64,000 bases of DNA from Chryseobacterium antibioticum (GTDB taxonomy: Bacteria; Bacteroidota; Bacteroidia; Flavobacteriales; Weeksellaceae): positions 1-64,000 of the forward strand of contig NZ_JABBGI010000026.1 in assembly GCF_012927325.1 (NCBI RefSeq), in the 5' to 3' direction. Below the pieces are notes generated by a model. It saw nothing but the letters and a program-made list of their open reading frames with translations. It did no database searches and had not been told where the DNA came from. Below, one piece after another: positions 18,818 through 28,300 of the stretch. The position numbers and the translations under genes were made by a program. How positions within the stretch are numbered: the stretch's first letter is position 1; each line of letters opens with the position of its first letter.

Positions 18818-19852
18818 TTATTTAAATCTGTCGCTGGAAACTTCTTCATGCAATGGAATATTTTCTTCAATCAATTGGTACAAGCTCTTGGAGAAGTAGC
18901 AACCGTTTAAAATTCCTCTTGCTCCAAGGCCATTGAAAACATACAGGTTTTTAAATGATTCATGCCTTCCGATAATCGGTCTTCTGTCTTTTACCGTTGG
19001 CCTGAAACCAAAGTTCACTTCTTCCACTTCAAAATCATATGGATAAATTTCAGACAAGCCATTGACGAGCTGAGTAACAGCAGATTCGTCTACGTGATGA
19101 TGAAGTTGTTCCCGATCATAGGTTCCACCATAGAAATGAAGTCCGTTATCTGTAGGGAATAAGAAATGTTTCTTTTTAATGGTAATATCTTTTGGAATGG
19201 GTTCGGAAAGTTTCACTTTAATATGATGCCCTTTATTTGGGGTAACGGCAATATCTGAAAAGAAAGGATTTTCTTTCACTCCCATTCCTTCACAGAATAT
19301 AATATTTTGAGATTGGAAATCTTTATAGGAACCTGTAGAAGCGTCTAATTTGTCATAATCAAATTTTTCTTTGATTAGAAATTCCTTTTTTGCCAAAAAA
19401 TCAAATAGATCCATGAAAAATCCGCTTACTTTCAGTCTGGCAGACTGATTGACCTTTCCGGTATTAAAGTCATTTTTTACGACCTCTAAATGATCGAAAT
19501 TTTCATCAAGGAAGCTGGAAAGTTCTTCATTTTTCGATTTCTTTACCCAAAGATTCTGTTCATTTTTGTCATGAAAAATTCTGTGTATCGGTGAATCGAT
19601 CAGATAATTTTTTCCGGTGTAGGATTCTATTTCGATCAAAGTGTCTTTAAGAAAGTCGATTTGTTCCTGTGCTTTCCAGAATGTAGTGAATTTCTTAAGG
19701 ACCACAGGATTGATAATTCCAGCAGAAACCTGTGAAGCGCTTTTCCTGCATTCAGAAAACAATACAAAAGATTTGTTATTCTTAATTAACTGATGAGCGA
19801 AAAACAACCCCGCATACCCGTCTCCAACGATGATATAGTCTATATGTTTCAT
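18818..19852 (-). CDS. FAD-dependent oxidoreductase (DAO superfamily)
   Basis: A 344-residue flavoprotein. The start is the Met of MKHIDYIIVGDGYAG, placing the dinucleotide-binding GxGxxG strand-turn-helix at residues 8-13; the longer frame would put 23 non-homologous residues through the gldN terminator. Other visible features are the VSAGIINPVVL segment, the NIIFCEGMGVKENPFF strand and the C-terminal FGFRPTVKDRRPIIG and NGLGARGILNGCYFS flavin-contact motifs, as in glycine oxidase/D-amino-acid oxidase relatives. The substrate is unknown. It lies just after gldN but is separated from it by a terminator. Confidence 0.85.
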   Translation of the reverse strand: MKHIDYIIVGDGYAGLFFAHQLIKNNKSFVLFSECRKSASQVSAGIINPVVLKKFTTFWKAQEQIDFLKDTLIEIESYTGKNYLIDSPIHRIFHDKNEQNLWVKKSKNEELSSFLDENFDHLEVVKNDFNTGKVNQSARLKVSGFFMDLFDFLAKKEFLIKEKFDYDKLDASTGSYKDFQSQNIIFCEGMGVKENPFFSDIAVTPNKGHHIKVKLSEPIPKDITIKKKHFLFPTDNGLHFYGGTYDREQLHHHVDESAVTQLVNGLSEIYPYDFEVEEVNFGFRPTVKDRRPIIGRHESFKNLYVFNGLGARGILNGCYFSKSLYQLIEENIPLHEEVSSDRFK

Positions 19853-19856
19853 AATA

Positions 19857-19889
19857 AAAAAAACCTGAGTAAAAGTACTCAGGTTTTGT
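19857..19889 (-). terminator. Terminator of the gldKLMN operon
   Basis: Inverted repeat aacctgagta/tactcaggtt with short loop followed, on the minus strand, by a run of T's (19857-19864 as A's on plus). It lies 20-50 bp past the gldN stop and just upstream of the FAD oxidoreductase start. Confidence 0.85.
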
Positions 19890-19908
19890 ATAAATATCAA
19901 GTGAAATC

Positions 19909-20847
19909 TTAGTAATTCCACATATCATTTTCCATATTAAGGATCTGATTTTTGATTCTTTCGCTTTCAGCTAGCTGATCGTCAGCATCTTTAGGGATAT
20001 AGTCCTTGATTGTACCGTCACCTAAACCGCCAGATGATTTATAAATGATTGAAGAGAATCTTCTCGCATTGATGATATCATCGAAAGACAGGTCCGCAGA
20101 AGAGTTCTTTCTGTTGTAAATAAAATTATTTGCCAACACATCTCTTGCATTCGGATAGTAGATCCAGAATAGGTCGATAAGCTCGTCATTACTTGCAATT
20201 GGCTTACCATCTGGTCCAATAACTCCCTGTACAGCTGGATCTGGACCCATTGCTGCAATACCAAGAGGTCTGTATTTCATCTGTCCGTCTCTCTTATCGA
20301 TAAACCACATACCCATGATCTTAAGAACTTTTACTTTTTCAGTAGTTGTCTTGAAAACGTCGGTATATTCTTTTTTCTCCTGCTCTGTTAATTGTCTTCC
20401 AGAGTTAAGGATATCAATAGCAGCATCATTGATAATTACTTTTTCCAATCTCTTTTGGATCCCTTCCGGTGAAAGTTTCACCGTAAAGTTTTCATCATCG
20501 TAAACCTGCTCGATCTTTCCGCTTAAAGCAGCATCCAATAATAACTGATATAGCGATCTTGTAGGTGTAGAAAGAAGTCCATCCGGATTGTCATAGTAGA
20601 AAGGCTGGTTGATCTTATCATTCATATCAATGATCTCCCATACAAACATACTCTTAAGGATATCTTTATCTTCTACAAAACCATATTCAAGAGGTTTTAC
20701 TGTTTTATCAATAATAGTATCACCAACTTTTTGTTTGTTTTCCTCTCTCATCTGTCTGAACTCTTCCGGAGAAGCTGCGTTCAGAATAGTTTGGGATAAA
20801 GCGAATCCCGAAACTAATACTAAAAGGGTGCTAATATATTTTTTCAT
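19909..20847 (-). CDS. gldN: T9SS ring component GldN
   Basis: A 312-residue periplasmic protein with signal peptide (residues 1-18, ending GFALSQ). The sequence KSMFVWEIIDMNDKINQPFYY and the region FWIYYPNARDVLANNFIYN are typical of GldN/PorN. It associates with the lipoprotein GldK in the periplasmic ring of the type IX secretion system. It is the last gene of the gldK-gldL-gldM-gldN cluster, 20 bp after gldM, and is followed by a terminator. Length is normal. Confidence 0.95.
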   Translation of the reverse strand: MKKYISTLLVLVSGFALSQTILNAASPEEFRQMREENKQKVGDTIIDKTVKPLEYGFVEDKDILKSMFVWEIIDMNDKINQPFYYDNPDGLLSTPTRSLYQLLLDAALSGKIEQVYDDENFTVKLSPEGIQKRLEKVIINDAAIDILNSGRQLTEQEKKEYTDVFKTTTEKVKVLKIMGMWFIDKRDGQMKYRPLGIAAMGPDPAVQGVIGPDGKPIASNDELIDLFWIYYPNARDVLANNFIYNRKNSSADLSFDDIINARRFSSIIYKSSGGLGDGTIKDYIPKDADDQLAESERIKNQILNMENDMWNY

Positions 20848-20867
20848 AATAAATTACAATTTTAGTC

Positions 20868-22460
20868 CTATGGAATATTAATGATTATAGGAGTAATGTT
20901 TTTAATTACCTGACCGTCTAGTCCCTGAGCAGTAACTTTAATATCGAAGATAGAAACTACGTCTCCAGATCTAAGATTTTTCACTAATCCAGCGGCATCA
21001 TTCAATGAATTTCCGTGAATTAATAGTGCTGCTCTTCCAGGAACTCTTACCATAAATTGCGTTACAGTAAATGAAACTGGGAAGTCGAAATCAGGAATCG
21101 CTGCCTGTACCGTTTGATTCTGGATAGATGTTGGAGGCATCGCTACAATACTTTGTCCTCTGATCTGTCCTTGTGGTGGTGGTACATTCTTAATTCTATA
21201 TTCAAATACCTGTGATACAGATTTTCCGTAAGGATCTATTCCTGATAATGTCAGTTTAACTGTATTACCTGAAGAAGGTTTCACACTCCATTTTCCTGGA
21301 CCTGTATTTCTTACCGATGCTCCCGGAGCAGATAATGAAAGTTTAGAATTGTCGGCACCTAAGATAGATCCTGAAACAGGGTTCTCAAGTCCTCTATACA
21401 TTACATTCATTTTATCAGCAGAAAGCAATAATCCTTTTTCAAGTTTTACTTCTCTTGGTCCTGCAATTACATTATATGTATGCGTCCATGGGAAACTTTG
21501 AGGTTTTCCTGAAGCATCCGTTAGAGTAATTGTTCCTCCAAGTTTGTGTTCTCCGATACCAGAACCTGAAATAGAGGTGATCCCTTTTCCATTTTCTACT
21601 CTACCAACACCAGAAATACTAATTTTGTTGCTTGTAGAATAAGTACCTAACATTACTTTTACTTCAGCCTGTTTTCCTGCCTGGATATCTACCGGACCAG
21701 AAACGATAGGCTCGTAACTTGAGAATTTGATATTTGCATCTACTTTCTCCTGAAGTAACAATGCCAATGCATCAGATTGTACGTTTCTAGCATCATTCTG
21801 AATGATCTCTAGGTTAGAGATCGCCGCGATTAACGGCTGATGATAGAATTTGTTCTGAAACCAGGTCTTGTCATTCGGAGATTTTCCTTTTGGATATTCA
21901 GCGATCAAAGATTTATTAGCTCTGTCTACTAAATCTTTTAACTGTGCATTGCTTCCAAAAGTTGCATTGATATAATTTCTTACGTCGTCAATTTTAGCTT
22001 TTAAATCTAAAGCTCCTTTTGAAGGGGTATTTTCTTCTCCTTCCTTGAAAAAATATTCTGTAGTTGCTTCATTATTATTAAGCGCTGCGAAATTTTCGCT
22101 TACATCAATTTCTTTTCCGGTTTTAAGGTCTTTATCATGAAAATCCGATGTCTTTTTTAAAGCATCTTTGATACTTTGCGCAGAAGCTACTAAAACATCA
22201 ATTTTACCTTTTAAAACTTTATACTGTCCCCAAGGCTGTGCGTAGGTATCTGGAACCTGCTGTGCTTTCGCCTCAAGCGTTTTTTCGAAAATCTTTTCGT
22301 TTTTATTCTCTGTTAAAGTTCTTGTTTCATTCAATGCTCTCGTAGAGTCGTAGTATGATCTGATGATTTCTGCATCAATATTTAGGGCCATCATAGCGAT
22401 GAACACCAGATACATTAGGTTGATCATCTTCTGACGAGGTGTCTGTTTTCCTTGTGCCAT
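20868..22460 (-). CDS. gldM: T9SS/gliding motor component GldM
   Basis: A 530-residue inner-membrane protein. One N-terminal membrane segment (MINLMYLVFIAMMALNIDAEI) carries the conserved motif KMINLMYLVFIAMMALN. The long periplasmic part consists of a helical domain, then Ig-like beta domains ending with a C-terminal domain (GDVVSIFDIKVTAQGLDG). In the known system GldM dimers form the shaft that, with GldL, converts proton flow into motion driving secretion. It follows gldL (52 bp) and precedes gldN (20 bp). Confidence 0.96.
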   Translation of the reverse strand: MAQGKQTPRQKMINLMYLVFIAMMALNIDAEIIRSYYDSTRALNETRTLTENKNEKIFEKTLEAKAQQVPDTYAQPWGQYKVLKGKIDVLVASAQSIKDALKKTSDFHDKDLKTGKEIDVSENFAALNNNEATTEYFFKEGEENTPSKGALDLKAKIDDVRNYINATFGSNAQLKDLVDRANKSLIAEYPKGKSPNDKTWFQNKFYHQPLIAAISNLEIIQNDARNVQSDALALLLQEKVDANIKFSSYEPIVSGPVDIQAGKQAEVKVMLGTYSTSNKISISGVGRVENGKGITSISGSGIGEHKLGGTITLTDASGKPQSFPWTHTYNVIAGPREVKLEKGLLLSADKMNVMYRGLENPVSGSILGADNSKLSLSAPGASVRNTGPGKWSVKPSSGNTVKLTLSGIDPYGKSVSQVFEYRIKNVPPPQGQIRGQSIVAMPPTSIQNQTVQAAIPDFDFPVSFTVTQFMVRVPGRAALLIHGNSLNDAAGLVKNLRSGDVVSIFDIKVTAQGLDGQVIKNITPIIINIP

Positions 22461-22512
22461 TCTCTTTTCTTTTAGTTTTTGATTAAGTAGTTAATTTAGA
22501 AATGGTTAGGAA

Positions 22513-23205
22513 TTAAGACTTCATAGCAGTAAGCATACCACCATAAACTCTATTTAAGCTGTTAAGATTAGTTGTTAAACCTAGTAACTCTTGATTGAAT
22601 TTTTCAGACTGCTCTGCAGACTTCTGCATATCTGCTACGTATTTATTAGCAAATTCAGACTGTCTTTTACCGCTTTCAAGCTGCATTGTATATAAAGCAT
22701 TCATACTTTCCATATGCTGAGCAGCTTTGTTAAGCTGATCATTATATTTATGTGTAGAAGCAGATACGTCTACAGTTTGGTTGATCTGATCAACAGAGTT
22801 AGAGAATTTATCGATACCTGTTCTTAGTCTGTCAAATAATTGAACATCCAGCTTTGCATCCTGAAGCATTTTGTCTAATTTATTTGAAAGAGAATTTTCT
22901 AATTCTGCAAACTGCTGTGCATTGTTTTTAGATGATACATTAGAATGTAAAGGGTTTGGGTGTGCATGCTTATCTAATAATTCAGGATAAACATTCTCCC
23001 ATGCATAAGATTCTTCTGATTTTGGAGGGTCAAATGCGAAAATAATAAAGATAATAGCCTCCGTAATAAGTCCCACTGTAAGAGCGATATTACCATTAAT
23101 TGGTCCCAAGGTAATGTGAGTAATTTTAAGCCAAGCTCCAAGAATTACAATTGCAGCACCGAATGAATAAAAGAAATTCATCCAAGCATCTTTAGTCTTA
23201 AACAT
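22513..23205 (-). CDS. gldL: T9SS/gliding motor component GldL
   Basis: A 230-residue inner-membrane protein. Two adjacent membrane helices (FFYSFGAAIVILGAWLKITH and GNIALTVGLITEAIIFIIFAF) fill residues ~10-60. The second contains the conserved glutamate involved in proton transfer in GldL. The remainder is a cytoplasmic coiled-coil-rich domain (QINQTVDVSASTHKYNDQLN). GldL forms the pentameric stator around GldM. The gene lies between gldK (60 bp) and gldM (52 bp). Length is typical. Confidence 0.95.
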   Translation of the reverse strand: MFKTKDAWMNFFYSFGAAIVILGAWLKITHITLGPINGNIALTVGLITEAIIFIIFAFDPPKSEESYAWENVYPELLDKHAHPNPLHSNVSSKNNAQQFAELENSLSNKLDKMLQDAKLDVQLFDRLRTGIDKFSNSVDQINQTVDVSASTHKYNDQLNKAAQHMESMNALYTMQLESGKRQSEFANKYVADMQKSAEQSEKFNQELLGLTTNLNSLNRVYGGMLTAMKS

Positions 23206-23264
23206 ATTAAGTTAGTTTTTTTAATGTTAAATAAAATTGTTATTGAAAATAATTGTCTGGTTAA

Positions 23265-24686
23265 TTATCTGTTAACTCTTCTTGGTTTAACAGCTGCTTC
23301 AGGAATATCCTGTACAGTTCTGAATCCGATATAGCTTCTTGCGGAATCTTTTCTTTCCCAATCTCTAGCACCTGTCATCAGGGCATATCCTATATCTTTC
23401 CAAGAACCACCTCTTACAGATCTCTTTGTATCCTTTTTATCTTTAGTAGAAGGATTTAAAGTAGATGAGAATCCATAAGAAGAGTTGTTATACGCAGATT
23501 CTGTCCATTCAGAAACGTTTCCAGCCATATCAAATAACCCAAATCCATTTTTCTTAAATTTCTTTACTGGAGCTGTATATGTATAAGTACCTTTTTTCTC
23601 GTCTTCCATGTAATTACCTCTCTTTGGTTTGAAGTTAGCTAAGTAGCAACCTCTGTCATCCATTAAATATGGACCACCCCAAGGATAAGTAGCATTTTGC
23701 ATTCCGCCTCTTGCAGCATATTCCCATTCGATTTCTGTAGGAAGACGGAACAGCATTGGTCTTTGTTTTTTTCTTTTTAAGCTTTCGTTGTAGTCTGTTT
23801 TCAGTTTAGATCTGAAGTTACAGTAAGCTCTTGCCTGATCCCAGGTTACCCCTACTACAGGATAATCTTTGTAGGCTTTGTGCCAGAAATATTGTTCGAA
23901 CAACGGTTCGTTATAGGTAAAGTGGAAATCATTTATCCAAACCGTTGTATCAGGATAGATCGCAATGCTTGAACTCTTAAGGTAGTTAGCCCCTCTTTCG
24001 TTGTCAGCAAGTGCTGCATCCATATCTCCCCACTGATAGTTGTATTTTAGTTTACTAACGTCTAAAATTCTTTCGTTTCCGATTCTAGAAGAAGCAGGCA
24101 GATACATAGATTCAAGAACTTCCGCGTATTCTACATCAGGATACTTTCCAGTGCTCCAATGTAAAGGGATTTTCCAGTCTAGTTTTTTACTTGCATCATA
24201 ACCTCCGTCTTCTCTTCCTCCCTGGCCTTCTAAATACTCCTGATAAGGTGTTAAGTTTTCTTCTTTTTTAGCAAGGTATGCATAATCACCTATGCTTGCT
24301 CCTTTACGTCCACCTTCTTCACCGCCTTCCCCAGCGGCTTCAGCTAATAGAGTTCTCGCAATGGAATCTCTCACATAATTGATAAATACCCTGTATTCGG
24401 CATTGGTAGTTTCTGCTTCATCCATGAAGAAAGAAGAGACTGTAACAGTTTTCAGTGATGCTTTTTCAGGAGTATTTGTTGGATCCTGATCGGCCAGACC
24501 AGCAACAAATGAACCTGCAGGAATAGCCACCATTCCATATGGTCTTTCCGCAACAAATGATTTCGTTTTTTCTCTTGGTATCAATTCTCCTTTTGTTCCA
24601 GGCTTCCCTACAGAAGAACTGCCACCACCTGAACAAGATACTGATGCTACCGACGCAGACAATAATAAAAGAAATATCCTTTTCAT
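23265..24686 (-). CDS. gldK: T9SS ring lipoprotein GldK
   Basis: A 473-residue outer-membrane lipoprotein (signal MKRIFLLLLSASVASVSC, lipobox Cys at 18). The mature protein has the formylglycine-generating-enzyme/SUMF fold: GMVAIPAGSFVAG, the DEAETTNAEYRVF segment, GVTWDQARAYCNFR, RLPTEIEWEYAARGG, GLFDMAGNVSEWTES and SVRGGSWKD. GldK forms the large periplasmic ring with GldN below the outer membrane. First gene of the gldKLMN operon. A stretch rich in Glu/Gly (AAGEGGEEGGRKGAS) forms an insertion in the first half. Catalytic sulfatase-modifying activity is not expected. Confidence 0.95.
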   Translation of the reverse strand: MKRIFLLLLSASVASVSCSGGGSSSVGKPGTKGELIPREKTKSFVAERPYGMVAIPAGSFVAGLADQDPTNTPEKASLKTVTVSSFFMDEAETTNAEYRVFINYVRDSIARTLLAEAAGEGGEEGGRKGASIGDYAYLAKKEENLTPYQEYLEGQGGREDGGYDASKKLDWKIPLHWSTGKYPDVEYAEVLESMYLPASSRIGNERILDVSKLKYNYQWGDMDAALADNERGANYLKSSSIAIYPDTTVWINDFHFTYNEPLFEQYFWHKAYKDYPVVGVTWDQARAYCNFRSKLKTDYNESLKRKKQRPMLFRLPTEIEWEYAARGGMQNATYPWGGPYLMDDRGCYLANFKPKRGNYMEDEKKGTYTYTAPVKKFKKNGFGLFDMAGNVSEWTESAYNNSSYGFSSTLNPSTKDKKDTKRSVRGGSWKDIGYALMTGARDWERKDSARSYIGFRTVQDIPEAAVKPRRVNR

Positions 24687-24708
24687 GTTAATTTTTATAA
24701 TTAAGCCG

Positions 24709-24716
24709 TAAATATA
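24709..24716 (-). promoter_or_regulatory. Possible -7 box upstream of gldK
   Basis: On the minus strand TATATTTA, one mismatch from TAnnTTTG, 23 nt upstream of the gldK start. No clear -33 element. Low confidence. Confidence 0.3.
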
Positions 24717-24794
24717 TAATTTTTTTAAGAAACTTTTAAGATTTTTTTTGAAATAACGGAAGAAATCTAAATTTATTTTATTTACAACTACTTT

Positions 24795-26648
24795 TTACTC
24801 TACAGTTACAGATTTTGCCAGGTTTCTTGGCTGATCTACATTTGCTCCTCGGTATACTGCAATGTAGTAAGCTAATAGCTGTAAAGGCACTGACGCAACA
24901 ATTGGTGAGAAACATTCTGAAGTCTCAGGAATTTCAATCACATAATCTGCCATTGCACTTACCTGTTTATCTCCTTTGTTAACCACAGCAATAACTTTCC
25001 CTTTTCTTGCCTTAATTTCCTGAACATTACTCACAATCTTATCATAATGTCCTTTTTTAGGAGCAATGATAACGATTGGCATATTCTCATCAATAAGGGC
25101 AATAGGTCCGTGTTTCATTTCTGCTGCCGGATATCCTTCTGCGTGAATATAAGAGATCTCTTTCAGTTTTAGCGCACCTTCTAATGCCGCAGGATAATTG
25201 TACCCTCTTCCCAAATAAAGGAAATTGGTTGTGTTTATAAAGTCTTTGGCAATATTTTGAGTTAGCTCATGAGTCGTACTTAAAACTTCTTCTATCTTTT
25301 TAGGAAGAGCATCCAATTCAGAAATTAAGCTCATGAATTCAGCGTTTCCTAAATTACCGTTATGTTTTCCTAATTTAAATGCAATTAGAGTAAGAATGGT
25401 AAGCTGTGCCGTAAAAGCTTTTGTAGAAGCTACTCCGATCTCAGGACCAGCATGTGTATATGAACCGGCATCTGTAATTCTTGCGATGGAAGAATCCACT
25501 ACATTACATATACCATATATAAATGCTCCTCTTTCTTTTGCTAATTTCAAGGCAGCCATAGTATCAGCTGTTTCTCCGGATTGGGAAATAGCAATAACAA
25601 CGTCTTTATCAGTAATAATCGGATTTCTGTATCTGAATTCTGATGCATATTCTACCTCTACAGGAATTCTTGCATATTCTTCGATAAGGTATTCGCCGAT
25701 AAGACCTGCATGCCATGAAGTACCACATGCAATGATGATAATTCTGTTGGCATTCTTGAATCTTTCTAAATGATCCCAGATCCCAGCCATTTTTATAATT
25801 CCTTCATCTACAAGAAGTCTTCCTCTCATTGTGTCATGGATAGACTTAGGCTGTTCAAAGATCTCTTTAAGCATAAAATGCTCGTATCCTCCTTTTTCAA
25901 TCTGCTCTAAGCTTAATTTAAGCTCCTGAATCTCTGGTTCAATCTTAGAATTATCATTAATTGTTCTGATGTCTACACCATTCTCTAATGAAATAGTAGC
26001 CATGTGTCCTTCTTCAAGATAGATCGCCTCTTTTGTAAATTCTACGAAAGGAGATGCATCAGAAGCAATAAAGTACTCTTTCTCACCGATTCCTATGGCT
26101 AGCGGAGAACCTAATCTCGCTACAACCAATACTCCTGGATAATCTTCATGAAGTACCGTGATAGCATATGCTCCGTATACTTCATTCAAAGCATATCTTA
26201 CAGCAGTAGGAAAATCTGTTTCTGATTTTAAATCCATAAAATACTGGATAAGATTTACCAGTACTTCTGTATCGGTTTCAGATTTAAAAGTAAATCCTTT
26301 TTCCGTAAGCATTGTTTTAATAGTGTCATAGTTTTCTATAATACCATTATGTACAACTGCTATTTTTCCGTTATTTGATAAATGTGGATGTGAATTTCTG
26401 TCGCTTGGAACTCCATGTGTAGCCCATCTGGTATGTCCCATTCCTATTTTGGCTGTTCCTTTCAGCTGTTCTGAAATACTCACCAAATCATCTACCTTCC
26501 CTTTTGTTTTTTCTACTTCAAATTTTTTATTTGAGCCTTCCAAAACAATTCCTGCACTGTCATACCCTCTATATTCTAATCTTCTAAGACCGTTGATGAC
26601 AATATCATACGCATCCTGAAATCCTGTATATCCTACAATTCCGCACAT
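24795..26648 (-). CDS. glmS: Glutamine-fructose-6-phosphate aminotransferase (isomerizing)
   Basis: A 617-residue enzyme making glucosamine 6-phosphate, the entry to peptidoglycan and LPS amino sugars. The N-terminal class-II glutaminase domain starts MCGIVGYTG, with Cys2 as nucleophile after Met removal; GHTRWATHG and HNGIIENYD follow. Two SIS domains come after (IIACGTSWHAGL and AISQSGETADTMAAL near 300-350; later YLGRGYNYPAALEGALKLKEISY), and the C-terminus reads VDQPRNLAKSVTVE, as in GlmS. Length is canonical. It is the last gene of a three-gene unit after the GT5-like and DUF4270 genes (gaps 11 and 18 bp). Confidence 0.98.
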   Translation of the reverse strand: MCGIVGYTGFQDAYDIVINGLRRLEYRGYDSAGIVLEGSNKKFEVEKTKGKVDDLVSISEQLKGTAKIGMGHTRWATHGVPSDRNSHPHLSNNGKIAVVHNGIIENYDTIKTMLTEKGFTFKSETDTEVLVNLIQYFMDLKSETDFPTAVRYALNEVYGAYAITVLHEDYPGVLVVARLGSPLAIGIGEKEYFIASDASPFVEFTKEAIYLEEGHMATISLENGVDIRTINDNSKIEPEIQELKLSLEQIEKGGYEHFMLKEIFEQPKSIHDTMRGRLLVDEGIIKMAGIWDHLERFKNANRIIIIACGTSWHAGLIGEYLIEEYARIPVEVEYASEFRYRNPIITDKDVVIAISQSGETADTMAALKLAKERGAFIYGICNVVDSSIARITDAGSYTHAGPEIGVASTKAFTAQLTILTLIAFKLGKHNGNLGNAEFMSLISELDALPKKIEEVLSTTHELTQNIAKDFINTTNFLYLGRGYNYPAALEGALKLKEISYIHAEGYPAAEMKHGPIALIDENMPIVIIAPKKGHYDKIVSNVQEIKARKGKVIAVVNKGDKQVSAMADYVIEIPETSECFSPIVASVPLQLLAYYIAVYRGANVDQPRNLAKSVTVE

Positions 26649-26666
26649 ATCTTTTCTAGTGTTTTT

Positions 26667-28289
26667 TTATTTTTTTGTCCCGTAAGTAATTTTTAACTGA
26701 ATTCTGTTGGCATTCGTTTTATCTGTTCCAACAAAAACGCCTCTTTCCGTTGCAAATGCTCTGGTTGTAAATTTATAACCAGCAGCTGCCCCCGTCGTAG
26801 TTGGAACAAATTCGCCCATATTGACAAGCAAAATACTGTTTTCTTTTTCTTCTCCTTCTTTAGCTTCTACGATGTCTTTCACCGTTTTTGTAACAATAAA
26901 ATCATAATATGATGGATTCTTATCCAAGTCATATGATCTCATCAGCCCAAAGCCTGCTGTAACATCTGCAGTAAAGGATTTAAGTTCAAGCGCTCCGGTT
27001 GTTTTGTTAGTTGTATAGGGAAGCAAAGTAAAATTATTTGCTTTCCTCTTATAATTATTACTCCATGTTGCAGCATCTGTAAAGATTCTGATACTAGCAC
27101 TCATGATAGCTGCCTTATTATCTTTATATAATGTTTTAAGCTTGGTAATCGTTTCGTCAGGAATTTTCACACGTACAGAAGGTCCTCCCATTCCCTGTAA
27201 ATAAAGTTTGTCATCCCCGTCAGTCGTGTTGATAGACTGCCTGGCCGTTGCCCATGCAGAGTTTGTTCTGTCATATTCATACTGTCCTATACGTGCATTA
27301 CCGATACCTCCGGTAAGAAGTAATTTGAAAGTAGACTGTGGTCTTGTGATCGTACCGTTATCGTTTTTCTCATTGGTATAATACATAATTACTTCCATAC
27401 TTTCCGTAGGAAGCTGCAAAAGATATCCGTCTGTATCAGTCACAGACAGTTTTATCCCTTTGAAGTATCTTGTAAAGTTAGCCGCGTCCATTAGTTCTGG
27501 CTTTCCATTTTTATCAAGAATTTTTGTTTGGAAAAAATCTTTATTCAAGCGAATTCTAAGCCCCGCATCTGAGGTAAACAGAGCCGAATTATCTGACTTT
27601 TTGGTAATTGTTTTAGAAGTTACATTCCCATCAAATACAGCAGATCCCAATGATTCTCCGGTATTCACAACCACGTTGGAATACTTAAAAGCATCCGTAT
27701 TACTATCTAAGAATGTCGTGATTTCATCTACATTAATATGCATTAAAGTATGTGAGCCTCCCGGACCTAGTTTTGTTTTACCGTATTTATTAATAAAATT
27801 AGTAGGGTACGATTTTATTTCTGTGGAAACAGGTACCATTTCAGTTCCTACCAATAAGCTTTCGTCTTTAAGAGGACGTGTAACTACTGAATCAGCAACA
27901 GAATTAGGTCTCAATACTAAAACTACAGAATCCACTTTTGGAGTAGTTCCAAAACTAAAATTATCAGTGCTCATTCTTAGCTGGGTAAGAAAGGATGCTT
28001 TCTGCATACCGAACTGTCCCTCAGAAAAAGCTCCAAGTACAGCATAGGATGGAGATATCCCTGATGTATTAATCAAATTAACAAGTCTCCCAGCATCACT
28101 TCTGATAGAATCATTATTATTAACATTGTAGGCAATAAGGTCGTAAGAAGTTACATTACCTTCGGCAGCACCATCTATAAAAAGCTGTTCACCCAGCGAA
28201 TCCGCTTCCGGTTCGCAATTATAAAGAAGGGCACTCCCAAAAACCGCCACAAAAAGCATGGCTAAAGTTCTTTTAACAGTATGAGTCAT
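26667..28289 (-). CDS. DUF4270 family outer lipoprotein
   Basis: A 540-residue predicted lipoprotein (lipobox near ALLYNC, Cys at 26). The mature part reads EPEADSLGEQLF, then VTSYDLIAYNVNNNDSIRSD, and ends as a beta-rich domain with NRIQLKITYGTKK, all typical of the DUF4270 family widespread in Bacteroidetes. The function is not known. It starts 11 bp after the stop of the GT5-like gene and ends 18 bp before glmS. This co-transcription suggests, but does not prove, a link to cell-envelope sugar metabolism. Confidence 0.85.
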   Translation of the reverse strand: MTHTVKRTLAMLFVAVFGSALLYNCEPEADSLGEQLFIDGAAEGNVTSYDLIAYNVNNNDSIRSDAGRLVNLINTSGISPSYAVLGAFSEGQFGMQKASFLTQLRMSTDNFSFGTTPKVDSVVLVLRPNSVADSVVTRPLKDESLLVGTEMVPVSTEIKSYPTNFINKYGKTKLGPGGSHTLMHINVDEITTFLDSNTDAFKYSNVVVNTGESLGSAVFDGNVTSKTITKKSDNSALFTSDAGLRIRLNKDFFQTKILDKNGKPELMDAANFTRYFKGIKLSVTDTDGYLLQLPTESMEVIMYYTNEKNDNGTITRPQSTFKLLLTGGIGNARIGQYEYDRTNSAWATARQSINTTDGDDKLYLQGMGGPSVRVKIPDETITKLKTLYKDNKAAIMSASIRIFTDAATWSNNYKRKANNFTLLPYTTNKTTGALELKSFTADVTAGFGLMRSYDLDKNPSYYDFIVTKTVKDIVEAKEGEEKENSILLVNMGEFVPTTTGAAAGYKFTTRAFATERGVFVGTDKTNANRIQLKITYGTKK

Positions 28290-28300
28290 TAAAAATGTGT